DNA of 64,000 bases. Source: Thermoguttaceae bacterium (lineage in GTDB: Bacteria > Planctomycetota > Planctomycetia > Pirellulales > Thermoguttaceae). The number at the start of each line of letters is the position of its first letter. Positions within the stretch are counted from its first letter, which is position 1. Location: contig JAFQXE010000021.1 in NCBI GenBank assembly GCA_017407125.1, positions 37,968 through 101,967 of the forward strand, written 5' to 3'. The notes under the pieces are model-generated. The model had not been told where the DNA came from and searched no databases. It saw nothing but the letters and a program-made list of their open reading frames with translations. A program made the position numbers and the translations under genes. Positions 34,458 through 42,646 of the stretch are shown piece by piece.

Positions 34458-35354
34458 TTAATCTTTTTCGGATTCCAGCGCCTTTCGCGCGTCGGCGAAC
34501 GCGGCTTTTTGCTCTTCTGTAACGATCGGGAACTGGGGATTGAGGTCTTCCAGGGTCAGGTAAATCGTAGCTGCGACAGCCAGACGGGTAAACCATTTTT
34601 TGTCGGCAGGAATGACGTACCACGGCGCGGCTGTCGTGCTGGTCGCGCTGAGCATGTCGTTAAAGGCGGCTTGATACTCGTCCCAGCAGGCGCGCTCTTT
34701 GAGATCGGACGTCGAGAACTTCCAGTTTTTATCTTCGTTTTTCAGACGTTCCAGAAACCGCTTTTTCTGCTCTTCCGCCGAGACGTTGAGGAAGAACTTC
34801 AAAATGGTCGTGCCGGTTGACGTCAGATAATCCTCAAAGGCGTTGATCTGGTCGTAACGGCGTTTCCAGAATTTGTTGTCGTATTCTTTAACCGGGAGCT
34901 TTTGAGCGTCGAGGATTTCCGGGTGAACTTTCGTAACGAGAACTTCTTCGTAATACGACCGGTTGAAAATCCCGATGAACCCTTTGGGCGGGACGGCTTT
35001 GGCGCATCGCCACAGGTATCCGTACGACAGTTCCTGCGCCGAGGGCGTCTTGAAACTGGTAACCTGACAGCCCTGCGGGTTCAGTCCGGACATGACGTGT
35101 TTAATCGTCGAGTCCTTCCCGGCGGCGTCCATCGCCTGAAAGATTATCAGCAGGCTCCGCTTTCCTTCCGCGTAGAGCTTTTCCTGCCATTGAGCCAAAT
35201 GAACGATGCCTTCCTGGAGCGCGTCGGCAGCAGAGTTTTTATCGAAATATTCGCCGTGAAATCCAGGGTCGAAATCCTTTTTCAAATTGACGTTCTTTCC
35301 CGGCTTGACGCGAAACTGTTCAACGAATTCGTCTAATGATTTGGTTTTGCTCAT
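34458..35354 (-). CDS. PPK2-family polyphosphate kinase/phosphotransferase
   Basis: 298 residues. Walker A-like AMDAAGKDST, the lid and polyphosphate-channel residues (YLWRCAKAVPPKG), Walker B-like GIFNRSYYEEV, and RFLERLKNEDKNWKFS are all family signatures. The enzyme moves phosphate between polyphosphate and nucleoside mono- or diphosphates; the subclass (AMP, ADP or both) cannot be set by eye. Start ATG at 35354, MSKTKSLDEFVEQFRV as in PPK2 relatives. Single gene with heptads upstream. Confidence 0.92.
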   Translation of the reverse strand: MSKTKSLDEFVEQFRVKPGKNVNLKKDFDPGFHGEYFDKNSAADALQEGIVHLAQWQEKLYAEGKRSLLIIFQAMDAAGKDSTIKHVMSGLNPQGCQVTSFKTPSAQELSYGYLWRCAKAVPPKGFIGIFNRSYYEEVLVTKVHPEILDAQKLPVKEYDNKFWKRRYDQINAFEDYLTSTGTTILKFFLNVSAEEQKKRFLERLKNEDKNWKFSTSDLKERACWDEYQAAFNDMLSATSTTAAPWYVIPADKKWFTRLAVAATIYLTLEDLNPQFPIVTEEQKAAFADARKALESEKD

Positions 35355-35361
35355 GATAATT

Positions 35362-35450
35362 TTAATTCGAAATGTTTAATTCAAAATGCGTAACAGGCGC
35401 AACGGGCCTAACTACTGTCTATTGCCTACTGCCTACTGCCTACTGCCTAA
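35362..35450. repeat. Two heptad runs between PPK2 and SDR genes
   Basis: AATTCGA, AATGTTT, AATTCAA, AATGCGT (about 35369-35396), then TACTGTC, TATTGCC, TACTGCC, TACTGCC, TACTGCC, TAAACTA (about 35413-35454). The second run reads TAGGCAG on the minus strand and touches the SDR stop codon. Confidence 0.85.
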
Positions 35451-35451
35451 A

Positions 35452-36243
35452 CTACAATCTGATAACTGACATTCCGCCGTCGACCATGATAACCTGTCCG
35501 GGGCTGTAGGCGATGTCGCCGCGGAGAAGCATTGCCGCCGCCTTGCCGACGTCTTCCGGTTCTCCCCAGCGGGGTTGAAGCGTCAGACCTTCGGCGATGA
35601 GCTTGTCGTACTTTTGTGTAACAACGGCTGTCATGTCGGAATGAATGATTCCCGGGCGAATTTCGTAAACGCCGATTCCTTCCGGAGCGACGCGCGCCGC
35701 CCAAAGCTGAGTTGCCATGCTCACGCCGGCTTTGGAAATGCAGTATTCTCCCCGGCTGATCGACGCAACCGTCGCGCTGATGGACGAGACGTTAATCACC
35801 GCGGCAGGGAATTCAGGATCGGCTTTCTTCTCTTCCAGCATCCAGCGAAGAACCGCCTGCGTGAGAAAGAACGGACCTTGGAGGTTGATTTTCATCAGCC
35901 ATTCGAAATTCTCTTCCGCCATTTCCAAAACGTCAGCGCGAACTTTCGCTCCAACGCCGGCGTTGTTGACCAGAGCGTTGATTTTGCCGAAATCGCGTCG
36001 GACGTTTTCCAGCAGCGCGGCGCGAGCGGAAGCGTCTGAAACGTTACACGTATAGTATTCCAAACGAATTTCTTTCCCTGCCTCTTTTGCAGCGTCGAGA
36101 ATCTGATTTAACGCGTCCTGACAGTCGGCTTTCTGACGCGTTCCGCAGCAGACGACGTCCCAGCCTTCTTTTGCCAGCTGTTTGGAAATTCCCAAACCAA
36201 TACCGCGCGCTCCGCCCGTTACGAGGGCAACTTTATTCGACAT
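35452..36243 (-). CDS. Short-chain dehydrogenase/reductase (3-ketoacyl-ACP reductase-like)
   Basis: 263 residues of classical SDR type: TGGARGIGLGI at the N-terminus (cofactor loop), NNAGVG, the catalytic Ser in NVSSISA, YCISK as Tyr/Lys pair, and VDGG near the end. GGGAGA lies 6 bases before the ATG. The CCGTRQ after strand 2 suggests NADPH preference (inference). Many such proteins reduce ketoacyl groups or sugars; substrate undefined. Its TAG stop abuts a heptad array. Confidence 0.85.
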   Translation of the reverse strand: MSNKVALVTGGARGIGLGISKQLAKEGWDVVCCGTRQKADCQDALNQILDAAKEAGKEIRLEYYTCNVSDASARAALLENVRRDFGKINALVNNAGVGAKVRADVLEMAEENFEWLMKINLQGPFFLTQAVLRWMLEEKKADPEFPAAVINVSSISATVASISRGEYCISKAGVSMATQLWAARVAPEGIGVYEIRPGIIHSDMTAVVTQKYDKLIAEGLTLQPRWGEPEDVGKAAAMLLRGDIAYSPGQVIMVDGGMSVIRL

Positions 36244-36294
36244 AGTATCTCCCTTTTCTTATAAAGCGTTTTCAGATGTAATTCATAAACAAGC

Positions 36295-36343
36295 CGAGGT
36301 TAGCGGTTTCGTCTTTTGAAATGCCGACGAATCGCTAACCTCG
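36295..36343 (-). terminator. Long hairpin in the gap between the secreted protein and SDR genes
   Basis: Eleven-bp perfect outer stem CGAGGTTAGCG / CGCTAACCTCG with further inner pairing (GTTTCGTC against GACGAAT). A clear T-run is lacking, so terminator function is tentative. Confidence 0.5.
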
Positions 36344-36371
36344 TTGATTGCTTGTCAGTTACGGACAGGCG

Positions 36372-38315
36372 TTAGTTATCGCTGTTTTGAGCGGAAGCCG
36401 CTCCCAAAAATCCAGCGGAAAGAATAACGTCTGGCAGCGGCAATCCGGAAGTAGCGTCAATTCGAACCGCATTGTCCGTTGAATAAACGCCAATGACAAT
36501 CGGCAGATTTGTTGCTGACATCAATTCCATGACGCCTTCGCTTGGCGCGCCGCCAAAAGACTGTAACAATCCAGCGCCAAAGCCCATTACAAATTCCGGA
36601 TTTGCGTAAAGCAGATAAGACGGATTGTTGGTCATCATCTTTGCAATCGCTTTATTGGAGCTGATGTTTTTAGTTCCATCAAATTCGATGTATTTTTCAG
36701 CATAGGACTTGGTTGTAACAACGAGGTTTTTCCCGACAATGCCAATAACGAAATTATTGGTATCGTCATCGCCGCTTTTGAACAGCCAGAAATCGTAGCT
36801 GCCGATTTTAATTTTTTCGATAGATTCAGGAATAAGCCCCATAAGCATTGACGGGTCTACATTTCCGCCGTTAAGCTGAATCTGTCCTCTGCCCATCGGA
36901 ACTGCGCCGTTGGGAATCTGACCGCCAGGCATAACCTGAATCGGAACGGCTCCGTTGGGAAGCTGACCGCCGGGAATGACAACCTGACGCTGAATCTGAA
37001 TCCTTCCGCCGGGCGCGTTATTGTCGTCTTCATCTTCATCGTCTCCGAAGAGTTTGAGCTGAGTTGGAATAACGCGCATTTCTCGGTTGTTGAAGCCCAT
37101 GTCGTCAATTTCCATTTCAGTCTTCTGCATGCTATTCTTCAGCATTTCCATAAGCTGTTTGAGCTGGATCTTCGCCATGGCCGGGTTTTTCAGCGACCAA
37201 ACCAGAGCGCCGCCGGGAACGCCGTCGTCAGCTGTAACAAAGAACGCCCAGGAATCTCCAAGAGAAGCCAAATACGGAGTTACAACCATGCCAGCCATTG
37301 CAATTTGCATTTTCATTTCTTCAGGAAGTCCTTCAGCTTGAGTTACAGCCTTGAACAATCCGTTAAGATCCGTCTTTCCAGCTAAAGCGACAACGGCGCT
37401 GCTGGGGATGACAGACAAATCTTTTTCTGTCAAAGGTTTGTCAATCATAATGCCCGGAAGCGTGTTCTTCCAGCCGTCCTTCATATAAATAGCGTTTTTG
37501 TGAACGGCGCCAACGCTGTCCAAACCGGACGCGGCAACGACTTTGTCTACATAATCGCCGCCGACGAACTTCTTCTGGAATTCCGCCATGGACGATTCTT
37601 CGTCATCATCGGAATCGTCTTTCTGTGGCATATTATCCTTAATGACTTTAGCTGAAACACAGGACAGTGTGGACAAGCGTTCAATGGCAAGATCCTTTTT
37701 AACATCTGCAATCCACGCGGGTTCCGGAGTTCGAGCGTTGTTGAGAATTGACATCAATCCCTTTTCAGTGGGAGCAAAAACGAGAACGCGTCCTTTTCCT
37801 AACGCTCCCCAGTAGAGATCTTGTTCAGAAGATTCTGAGGAAACCTTGTAGAATGACATCTTGCCGATATTGATCGTTTCAACTTGAATTTCTCCAGCAG
37901 CGGCAGCTTTTTTCATTTCAGCCGTCAATTTTTCGATCACAGCAGGGCCGCTAGCGTCCAAAGAAACCATGCCAGAGAATGCGTCTTTTGTTGATCCAGA
38001 CAAGCTGGCTCCATTTTTAAAAGCCAATTCAAAGCATTTGTTTGCAAAGGGGTTGTTCGTGTAGTTTTCAAGCATAGACGCCTGGATTTTTGCGAGTTCT
38101 TCTTTGACTTCCGGTTTTGCAAGCGCTTGTTCGACTTTGTTGGTTGAGGACGCGTCAGCGGGGGCGGTTCCCTGCCAGCTCATAAATGCGCCCACCTCTT
38201 CCGGGGCGACCTTGGTTACCAGCGGATTTTCTTTCGGAGGCATTCCCGGCGGAAATGCAAAGGCGATTGACGCGACAAACGCCAGACACAAACTCAATGC
38301 GATTGTTCTTTTCAT
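36372..38315 (-). CDS. Large exported protein of unknown function
   Basis: 647 residues with a signal peptide (MKRTIALSLCLAFVASIAFA). The body looks like two similar halves of alternating strands and helices: LYWGALGKGRVLVFAPTEKGLMSIL in the first half, FVIGIVGKNLVVTTKSYAEKYIEF in the second. An acidic loop (DDSDDDEESS) and a Gly/Pro/Gln-rich insert at about 420-485 (repeats of PGGQLPNGAVPIQ) lie between. It ends FLGAASAQNSDN. Resembles other planctomycete periplasmic proteins of the DUF3352 type in layout, but I cannot confirm that. Confidence 0.65.
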   Translation of the reverse strand: MKRTIALSLCLAFVASIAFAFPPGMPPKENPLVTKVAPEEVGAFMSWQGTAPADASSTNKVEQALAKPEVKEELAKIQASMLENYTNNPFANKCFELAFKNGASLSGSTKDAFSGMVSLDASGPAVIEKLTAEMKKAAAAGEIQVETINIGKMSFYKVSSESSEQDLYWGALGKGRVLVFAPTEKGLMSILNNARTPEPAWIADVKKDLAIERLSTLSCVSAKVIKDNMPQKDDSDDDEESSMAEFQKKFVGGDYVDKVVAASGLDSVGAVHKNAIYMKDGWKNTLPGIMIDKPLTEKDLSVIPSSAVVALAGKTDLNGLFKAVTQAEGLPEEMKMQIAMAGMVVTPYLASLGDSWAFFVTADDGVPGGALVWSLKNPAMAKIQLKQLMEMLKNSMQKTEMEIDDMGFNNREMRVIPTQLKLFGDDEDEDDNNAPGGRIQIQRQVVIPGGQLPNGAVPIQVMPGGQIPNGAVPMGRGQIQLNGGNVDPSMLMGLIPESIEKIKIGSYDFWLFKSGDDDTNNFVIGIVGKNLVVTTKSYAEKYIEFDGTKNISSNKAIAKMMTNNPSYLLYANPEFVMGFGAGLLQSFGGAPSEGVMELMSATNLPIVIGVYSTDNAVRIDATSGLPLPDVILSAGFLGAASAQNSDN

Positions 38316-38545
38316 GATTTCTAAAGTAAACGGTTAAAGTGTTAGCAAGCTGAAAAGCCCCAGACAACCCGGCGCTTTTTCTTGCAAATTAAACAAAAGA
38401 AACAATTATCCCTAGGATAACGTCAACTCATTATATAATATTTATACGATTTTTACAATAAAAAGGTAACGATTTTAGAAGCGTTTTTTAAAAGAAAGAA
38501 CGAAAAAACGCATTTTTGACGTTTTCTTTCTCTATTTATCCCTGT

Positions 38546-39385
38546 TTACATAAACAGTTTTAATCTGCCGCCTAATCGACCCGGCAGATATTTGTCAATT
38601 TGATGTTCTATCTGCTTTTCGGAATACCGAGTACTGAAATGCGAGGCGATTACCACTTCATTTTTGAACTGGTCCTTTAACGCAACAAAATCCGCCAAAT
38701 CGGAATGACCAAATTTATGAATCGTTGTCAAAGGATGTTCCAGAGAAATAAACGTCATTTCCGCAATTAAAACCTGAGCAGTGAGAAAATCCGGGTGCGA
38801 CGTCAAAACCTCCGGACGGCTGTCGCCGGTGAACGCGACAACCGGCGTTCGAACTTCATACGTGATTTCCGCTCCAGAAAGACGCAAATCTCGAATCTGT
38901 TCGCCCGACAAATCCAGATATTCCGGCTTAAGCTTTGTTTTGACCTGATAGACAATGAACGACAATGCATTGTCAATGCTGTGTTTTGCTGCAAAGGTTT
39001 TGACCAAAACGTTCCGCGATATCGCAATTTCCATATCCGAGTCAATCGGAACGAGAGTGCAGGGCAACCGTCCTCTATCCAGACGCTGCCACTGAAAAAG
39101 CAGTTGCTCAACAGGAGCCTTTGCTTCCGATGGCAGATAGATTGTCGGCGGGGTCATTTTCATCATTCTTCGCCGAGTTACGTATTGAGGCAAAGCAGCC
39201 AGGTGATCCATGTGGGAATGAGATACAATCCAGTTTGGCGTTCCCATAAAAGACCACGGCTGAGCGCCCAGGTCGAACCCCAGATGGAATTCCGGAATTC
39301 GCCAGTACGTTTGAACCGCTCCGCGAGAATAACCTTCTATTGTATAGTCGCGGTGTTTGAAAGAATAATAAGGTAAATCCTGCAT
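38546..39385 (-). CDS. Metallo-beta-lactamase-fold protein, RNase Z-like
   Basis: 279 residues. The zinc motif HSHMDHLAALP (HxHxDH) is at about residues 56-66, a later metal Asp sits in FTGDSRPEVL, and His in ASHFSTRYSEKQI near the C-terminus. This set, and the lack of a signal peptide, fit RNase Z-type tRNA 3'-end nucleases or their paralogs. The exosite typical of long RNase Z is not obvious. No partner gene nearby. Confidence 0.8.
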   Translation of the reverse strand: MQDLPYYSFKHRDYTIEGYSRGAVQTYWRIPEFHLGFDLGAQPWSFMGTPNWIVSHSHMDHLAALPQYVTRRRMMKMTPPTIYLPSEAKAPVEQLLFQWQRLDRGRLPCTLVPIDSDMEIAISRNVLVKTFAAKHSIDNALSFIVYQVKTKLKPEYLDLSGEQIRDLRLSGAEITYEVRTPVVAFTGDSRPEVLTSHPDFLTAQVLIAEMTFISLEHPLTTIHKFGHSDLADFVALKDQFKNEVVIASHFSTRYSEKQIEHQIDKYLPGRLGGRLKLFM

Positions 39386-39469
39386 CTATTTTATTTTACA
39401 TATATTAAAAAACGCATGGCGTTGAGAAAGTCCGCGCCATGCGCTGTGTATTGTTTAACGCTCAAGGCG

Positions 39470-40060
39470 TTACGCGCTGCGCTTTTCGAGAACCTGGTCA
39501 ATCAGACCGTAGGCGACGGCCTCTTCCGCCGACATGAAATTGTCGCGATCGGTGTCTTTTTCAATCGTGGCGTAGTCGTGCCCGGTGTGCTTGATGAGAA
39601 TGTTGTTAATCTTCTCCTTGACCTTGTTAAACTCCTTCATGTGAATGAGGATTTCTTCAGCTGTGCCTTCCATGCCAGCCAGCGGCTGATGAATCATGAC
39701 GCGGCCGTTGGGCAGGGCAAAACGCTTTCCTTTTGTTCCGGCGGTAAGCAGAACCGCGCCCATGGAAGCGCACTGACCAATGCAGTACGTGCAAACGTCA
39801 CAGGAAATGAACTGCATCGTGTCGTAAATCGCCAACCCGGCGGAAACGGAGCCGCCAGGCGAGTTGATGTAAATATGGACGTCTTTTTTGGGGTCTTCCG
39901 CCTGCAGATAAAGTAGCTGGGCGACGATGCTGTTGGCAACTTCGTCGTTAATTGCCGAGCCGAGGAAGATAATGCGGTCTGACAGCAGTCGGCTGTAGAT
40001 GTCCATAGAGCGCTCTTCGCGCCCGTTGCGTTCGATTACAAATGGAATCAAATTTGGCAT
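39470..40060 (-). CDS. clpP: ATP-dependent Clp protease proteolytic subunit (second copy of pair)
   Basis: 196 residues, normal length. Catalytic triad: S99 (GQCASMGA), H124 (MIHQPL), D173 (DTDRDNFMS). It starts 15 bp after the stop of the first clpP on the same transcript. Pairs of clpP behind tig are common where mixed ClpP1P2 rings form (established in other phyla; inferred here). It forms the barrel peptidase that works with ClpX or ClpA, neither of which is in this window. Confidence 0.95.
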   Translation of the reverse strand: MPNLIPFVIERNGREERSMDIYSRLLSDRIIFLGSAINDEVANSIVAQLLYLQAEDPKKDVHIYINSPGGSVSAGLAIYDTMQFISCDVCTYCIGQCASMGAVLLTAGTKGKRFALPNGRVMIHQPLAGMEGTAEEILIHMKEFNKVKEKINNILIKHTGHDYATIEKDTDRDNFMSAEEAVAYGLIDQVLEKRSA

Positions 40061-40075
40061 GCTTTACTCCTTCAA

Positions 40076-40726
40076 TTATTCTTCTTCAGCGGCGTTTTCC
40101 TGTTTGGTGAGGATTTTGTCGACCAAGCCGTATGCTTTTGCCTGTTCAGCCGTCATGTAATTGTCACGATCGGTGTCTTTGGCAATCTGTTCGATGGTCT
40201 GCCCAGTATGGAAAGCGAGAATTTCATTGAGCGAATTTCTCGTCTGCTCCAGTTCTCGCGCCTGAATTTCCATATCGGAAACCTGCCCGCCGATCTGTCC
40301 CCACGGCTGGTGAATCATGATTTTGGCGTGCGGGAGAGCAAATCGTTTTCCCTTCGCTCCGCCTGCCAGCAAAACCGCTCCGGCGCTGGCAGCCAAGCCG
40401 ACGCAATACGTACAAACCGGGCACGCCAAAACCTGCATTGTATCGTAAATCGCCATCGCAGCTGTAACAGATCCGCCAGGCGAATTGATGTAAAAATGAA
40501 TATCCTTACGACGATTCTCGCTTTGAAGATACAGCAGTTTCATAACCAGCTCGTTTGCGTTTCCGTCGTACAGTTCGCCTTGAAGGAAGACAACGCGGTT
40601 TTCCAGCAACAAGTCTCCCAAAGTCATTGTACGCTGACGCTGATAGTCGCGTTCCGCCATTGGGGAGAACGCCGCGCGAGGGTCAATCGACCCTGACATC
40701 TGAAACGGATAAGGTGAATTCATCAT
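40076..40726 (-). CDS. clpP: ATP-dependent Clp protease proteolytic subunit (first copy of pair)
   Basis: 216 residues from the ATG at 40726; a TTG two codons earlier and a second ATG at 40723 are alternatives. It has a longer N-terminus than its neighbour (about 35 residues before LLLENRVVFL). Catalytic Ser in GLAASAGA (S114), His in MIHQPW (H139) and Asp in DTDRDNYMT are all kept, so both copies should be active. Gly replaces Met beside the Ser context, a small difference from the usual ASMGA. The order on the minus strand is tig, this gene, then the second clpP. Confidence 0.94.
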   Translation of the reverse strand: MMNSPYPFQMSGSIDPRAAFSPMAERDYQRQRTMTLGDLLLENRVVFLQGELYDGNANELVMKLLYLQSENRRKDIHFYINSPGGSVTAAMAIYDTMQVLACPVCTYCVGLAASAGAVLLAGGAKGKRFALPHAKIMIHQPWGQIGGQVSDMEIQARELEQTRNSLNEILAFHTGQTIEQIAKDTDRDNYMTAEQAKAYGLVDKILTKQENAAEEE

Positions 40727-40740
40727 TAGCAATATGTATT

Positions 40741-40845
40741 AAGTGGTTAGTAATTAGTGGTAAGTTGTTAGTATTTGATATAAAACGCCTTGCGTCCTTA
40801 TCGCTTAAAACTAACTACTTACCACTTAACATTATACGAACCAGA
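40741..40845. repeat. Inverted heptad arrays between tig and clpP
   Basis: AAGTGGT, TAGTAAT, TAGTGGT, AAGTTGT, TAGTATT on the left; CTTAAAA, CTAACTA, CTTACCA, CTTAACA on the right. The arms are inverted and can pair. They lie inside the presumed tig-clpP transcript and might set the ratio of tig to clpP (inference). Confidence 0.8.
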
Positions 40846-40862
40846 GTCAAAACTGTTCAGAA

Positions 40863-42341
40863 TTACTCGGCTTTTTCTTCAGCTGGAGCTTCTTCAGCCG
40901 GAGTTTCTTCCGTTTTTTCTTCGGGTTCTTCCTGTTTTTCGCCGCCAGCGGTGTAGTTGATGGCGGAGGTTGACAGCGAGCCAGGCAGTTCATACGGAAC
41001 TTCGACGAATTCCGCCGCCGCAGAAATCAGGTCGATAACCTTGTTTTCGACAATCTGATTTCGCAAAGCGTCTTCCTGACCGGCGTTTTCGATCTGAAGA
41101 CGAACGCGTCGAGGCGTTGTATTCATCTGAATGGCAATCGTTTCGATTTCCTTATCAATGTCGTCTTCCGTCGCTTCAATATTTTCCTGTTCGCCAATCT
41201 TCTCAAGAATGAAGTGCTCTCGCAAGAGCTTGGCGGTTTCTTCTTTGGCGTTTTGACGCAGTTGATTTTGAACCAGCTGAATCACTTCTTCATTCAGACC
41301 GGAACGCTGCATTTCCAGAGCCTTGCGATACATTTCGCGTTCAGTCTGATTTTCCAGCAGCTTGGCGGGCAGATCCCAGTTAGCGTCTTTGAGCAGCTGA
41401 GAGGTAATGCCTTCGCGTTTGCTCTGATTTTGAGCGTACGCAAGCTGATTCTTCAGAGTGTCCAAAACGGCGTCGCGAAGATCCGCTTCCGATTCAAATC
41501 CGCCAAGGGATTCAAGCATTTCAGCGTCAAGTTCCGGCAGTTCCAAACGTTTAACTTCCTTAATCTTGAACGTTCCTTCAACTTCCTTGCCGCGGAAAAG
41601 CGGATTAGGCGCGTTTTCAGACAGCGTTACTTTAACAGTTTTAACGTCGCCTGCCTTAACGCCGGCCATCAATTTGTCGAAGTTTTCAATATTTGTGTCA
41701 CGGAACGACAGCGTTGGACGAATGCGAATCGTTTCGTCGTCGGCAGACGAAATGACATTGCCATCGTACGTAAATGACAGGCTGGCAACGATATAATCGC
41801 CAGACTTGGCAGGTTCTTCAATCGGAACCAACGTTCCCTTGCGGGCGAGGTAGCCTTCCAGAGCGTTGTCAACGTCTTTGTCGGTGAACTCACGAACAGG
41901 TTTTTCGAGTTTGAGACCTTTCCACTGCGGAACGTCAAATTCCGGGCGGACTTCCAAATTGTACTCGTAAATGAACTGAGCGTTTTCGACCAGAACGATG
42001 GAATCAAGCTTGAAATCCGGTTCGCTGATCGGGGCGAGTCCTTCGTCTTCGTTGACCTGGCTGATAGACGCGGTAAGCAGGTCCGCCTTGACTTTCTGAT
42101 TGACTTCTTTGTGGTAAAGGCGTTCAATCAGCTTACGAGGCGCGTGTCCTGCTCGGAAACCGTGAACCTGGGCTGTTTGAGCAACTTGTGAATACTCTTC
42201 TTCGAAAACGCGATTGACGTCTTCCGCCGAAACTTCAACGGTGATGTGGCGTTCGCAGGCGCCGACGGTTTCGACTGTAACCTTCTGGTTGAGCTTGGTT
42301 GCTGTTTCTTCAGCGTCGATAGGGGTGTTTTCTTCGGACAT
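40863..42341 (-). CDS. tig: Trigger factor
   Basis: 492 residues. The N-terminal ribosome-binding domain has VHGFRAGHAPRKLIERLY (consensus GFRxGKxP; here GH replaces GK). The FKBP-like middle domain begins at SGDYIVASLSF, and the C-terminal helical chaperone arms run to about 455. The last 25 residues are an acidic tail (KTEETPAEEAPAEEKAE), unusual for the family. It acts on nascent chains as chaperone and prolyl isomerase. First gene of a tig-clpP-clpP unit. Confidence 0.93.
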   Translation of the reverse strand: MSEENTPIDAEETATKLNQKVTVETVGACERHITVEVSAEDVNRVFEEEYSQVAQTAQVHGFRAGHAPRKLIERLYHKEVNQKVKADLLTASISQVNEDEGLAPISEPDFKLDSIVLVENAQFIYEYNLEVRPEFDVPQWKGLKLEKPVREFTDKDVDNALEGYLARKGTLVPIEEPAKSGDYIVASLSFTYDGNVISSADDETIRIRPTLSFRDTNIENFDKLMAGVKAGDVKTVKVTLSENAPNPLFRGKEVEGTFKIKEVKRLELPELDAEMLESLGGFESEADLRDAVLDTLKNQLAYAQNQSKREGITSQLLKDANWDLPAKLLENQTEREMYRKALEMQRSGLNEEVIQLVQNQLRQNAKEETAKLLREHFILEKIGEQENIEATEDDIDKEIETIAIQMNTTPRRVRLQIENAGQEDALRNQIVENKVIDLISAAAEFVEVPYELPGSLSTSAINYTAGGEKQEEPEEKTEETPAEEAPAEEKAE

Positions 42342-42464
42342 GGGATAATCCTTTACAATAAAAAAATAATGAAAATATATTAAACATCTGCCTGTCTGAA
42401 AATATACCCATTTTCACATTTAGACAGCGCAAATGCGACCATTTCAAATTTCTCGTTATTGTAG

Positions 42465-42492
42465 ATTATATATTAAATCTCATTTTTGACAA
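42465..42492 (-). promoter_or_regulatory. Promoter of the tig-clpP-clpP unit
   Basis: On the minus strand TTGTCA (42492-42487), 16-bp spacer, TATAAT (42470-42465). Predicted start near 42459, leader about 118 nt. Confidence 0.75.
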
Positions 42493-42588
42493 GTAGGCAG
42501 GGAAAAGAGAGAAAAATGGAGGCGCAAGCAATTATTGGCGCGGAAAGAATTGGCTTTTTCCCCAAGCGCGGAGAAGATATAAATAAAA

Positions 42589-42620
42589 CGTCCCGTTCCG
42601 GGGTTAGCCAGAACGGGACG
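42589..42620 (-). terminator. Terminator after the VIT/VWA gene
   Basis: Perfect 10-bp stem CGTCCCGTTC / GAACGGGACG, followed on the minus strand by TTTTATTT. It lies 27 bp after the stop of the VIT/VWA gene. Confidence 0.88.
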
Positions 42621-42646
42621 CAGACGTTATTTAACGATTTGTTATC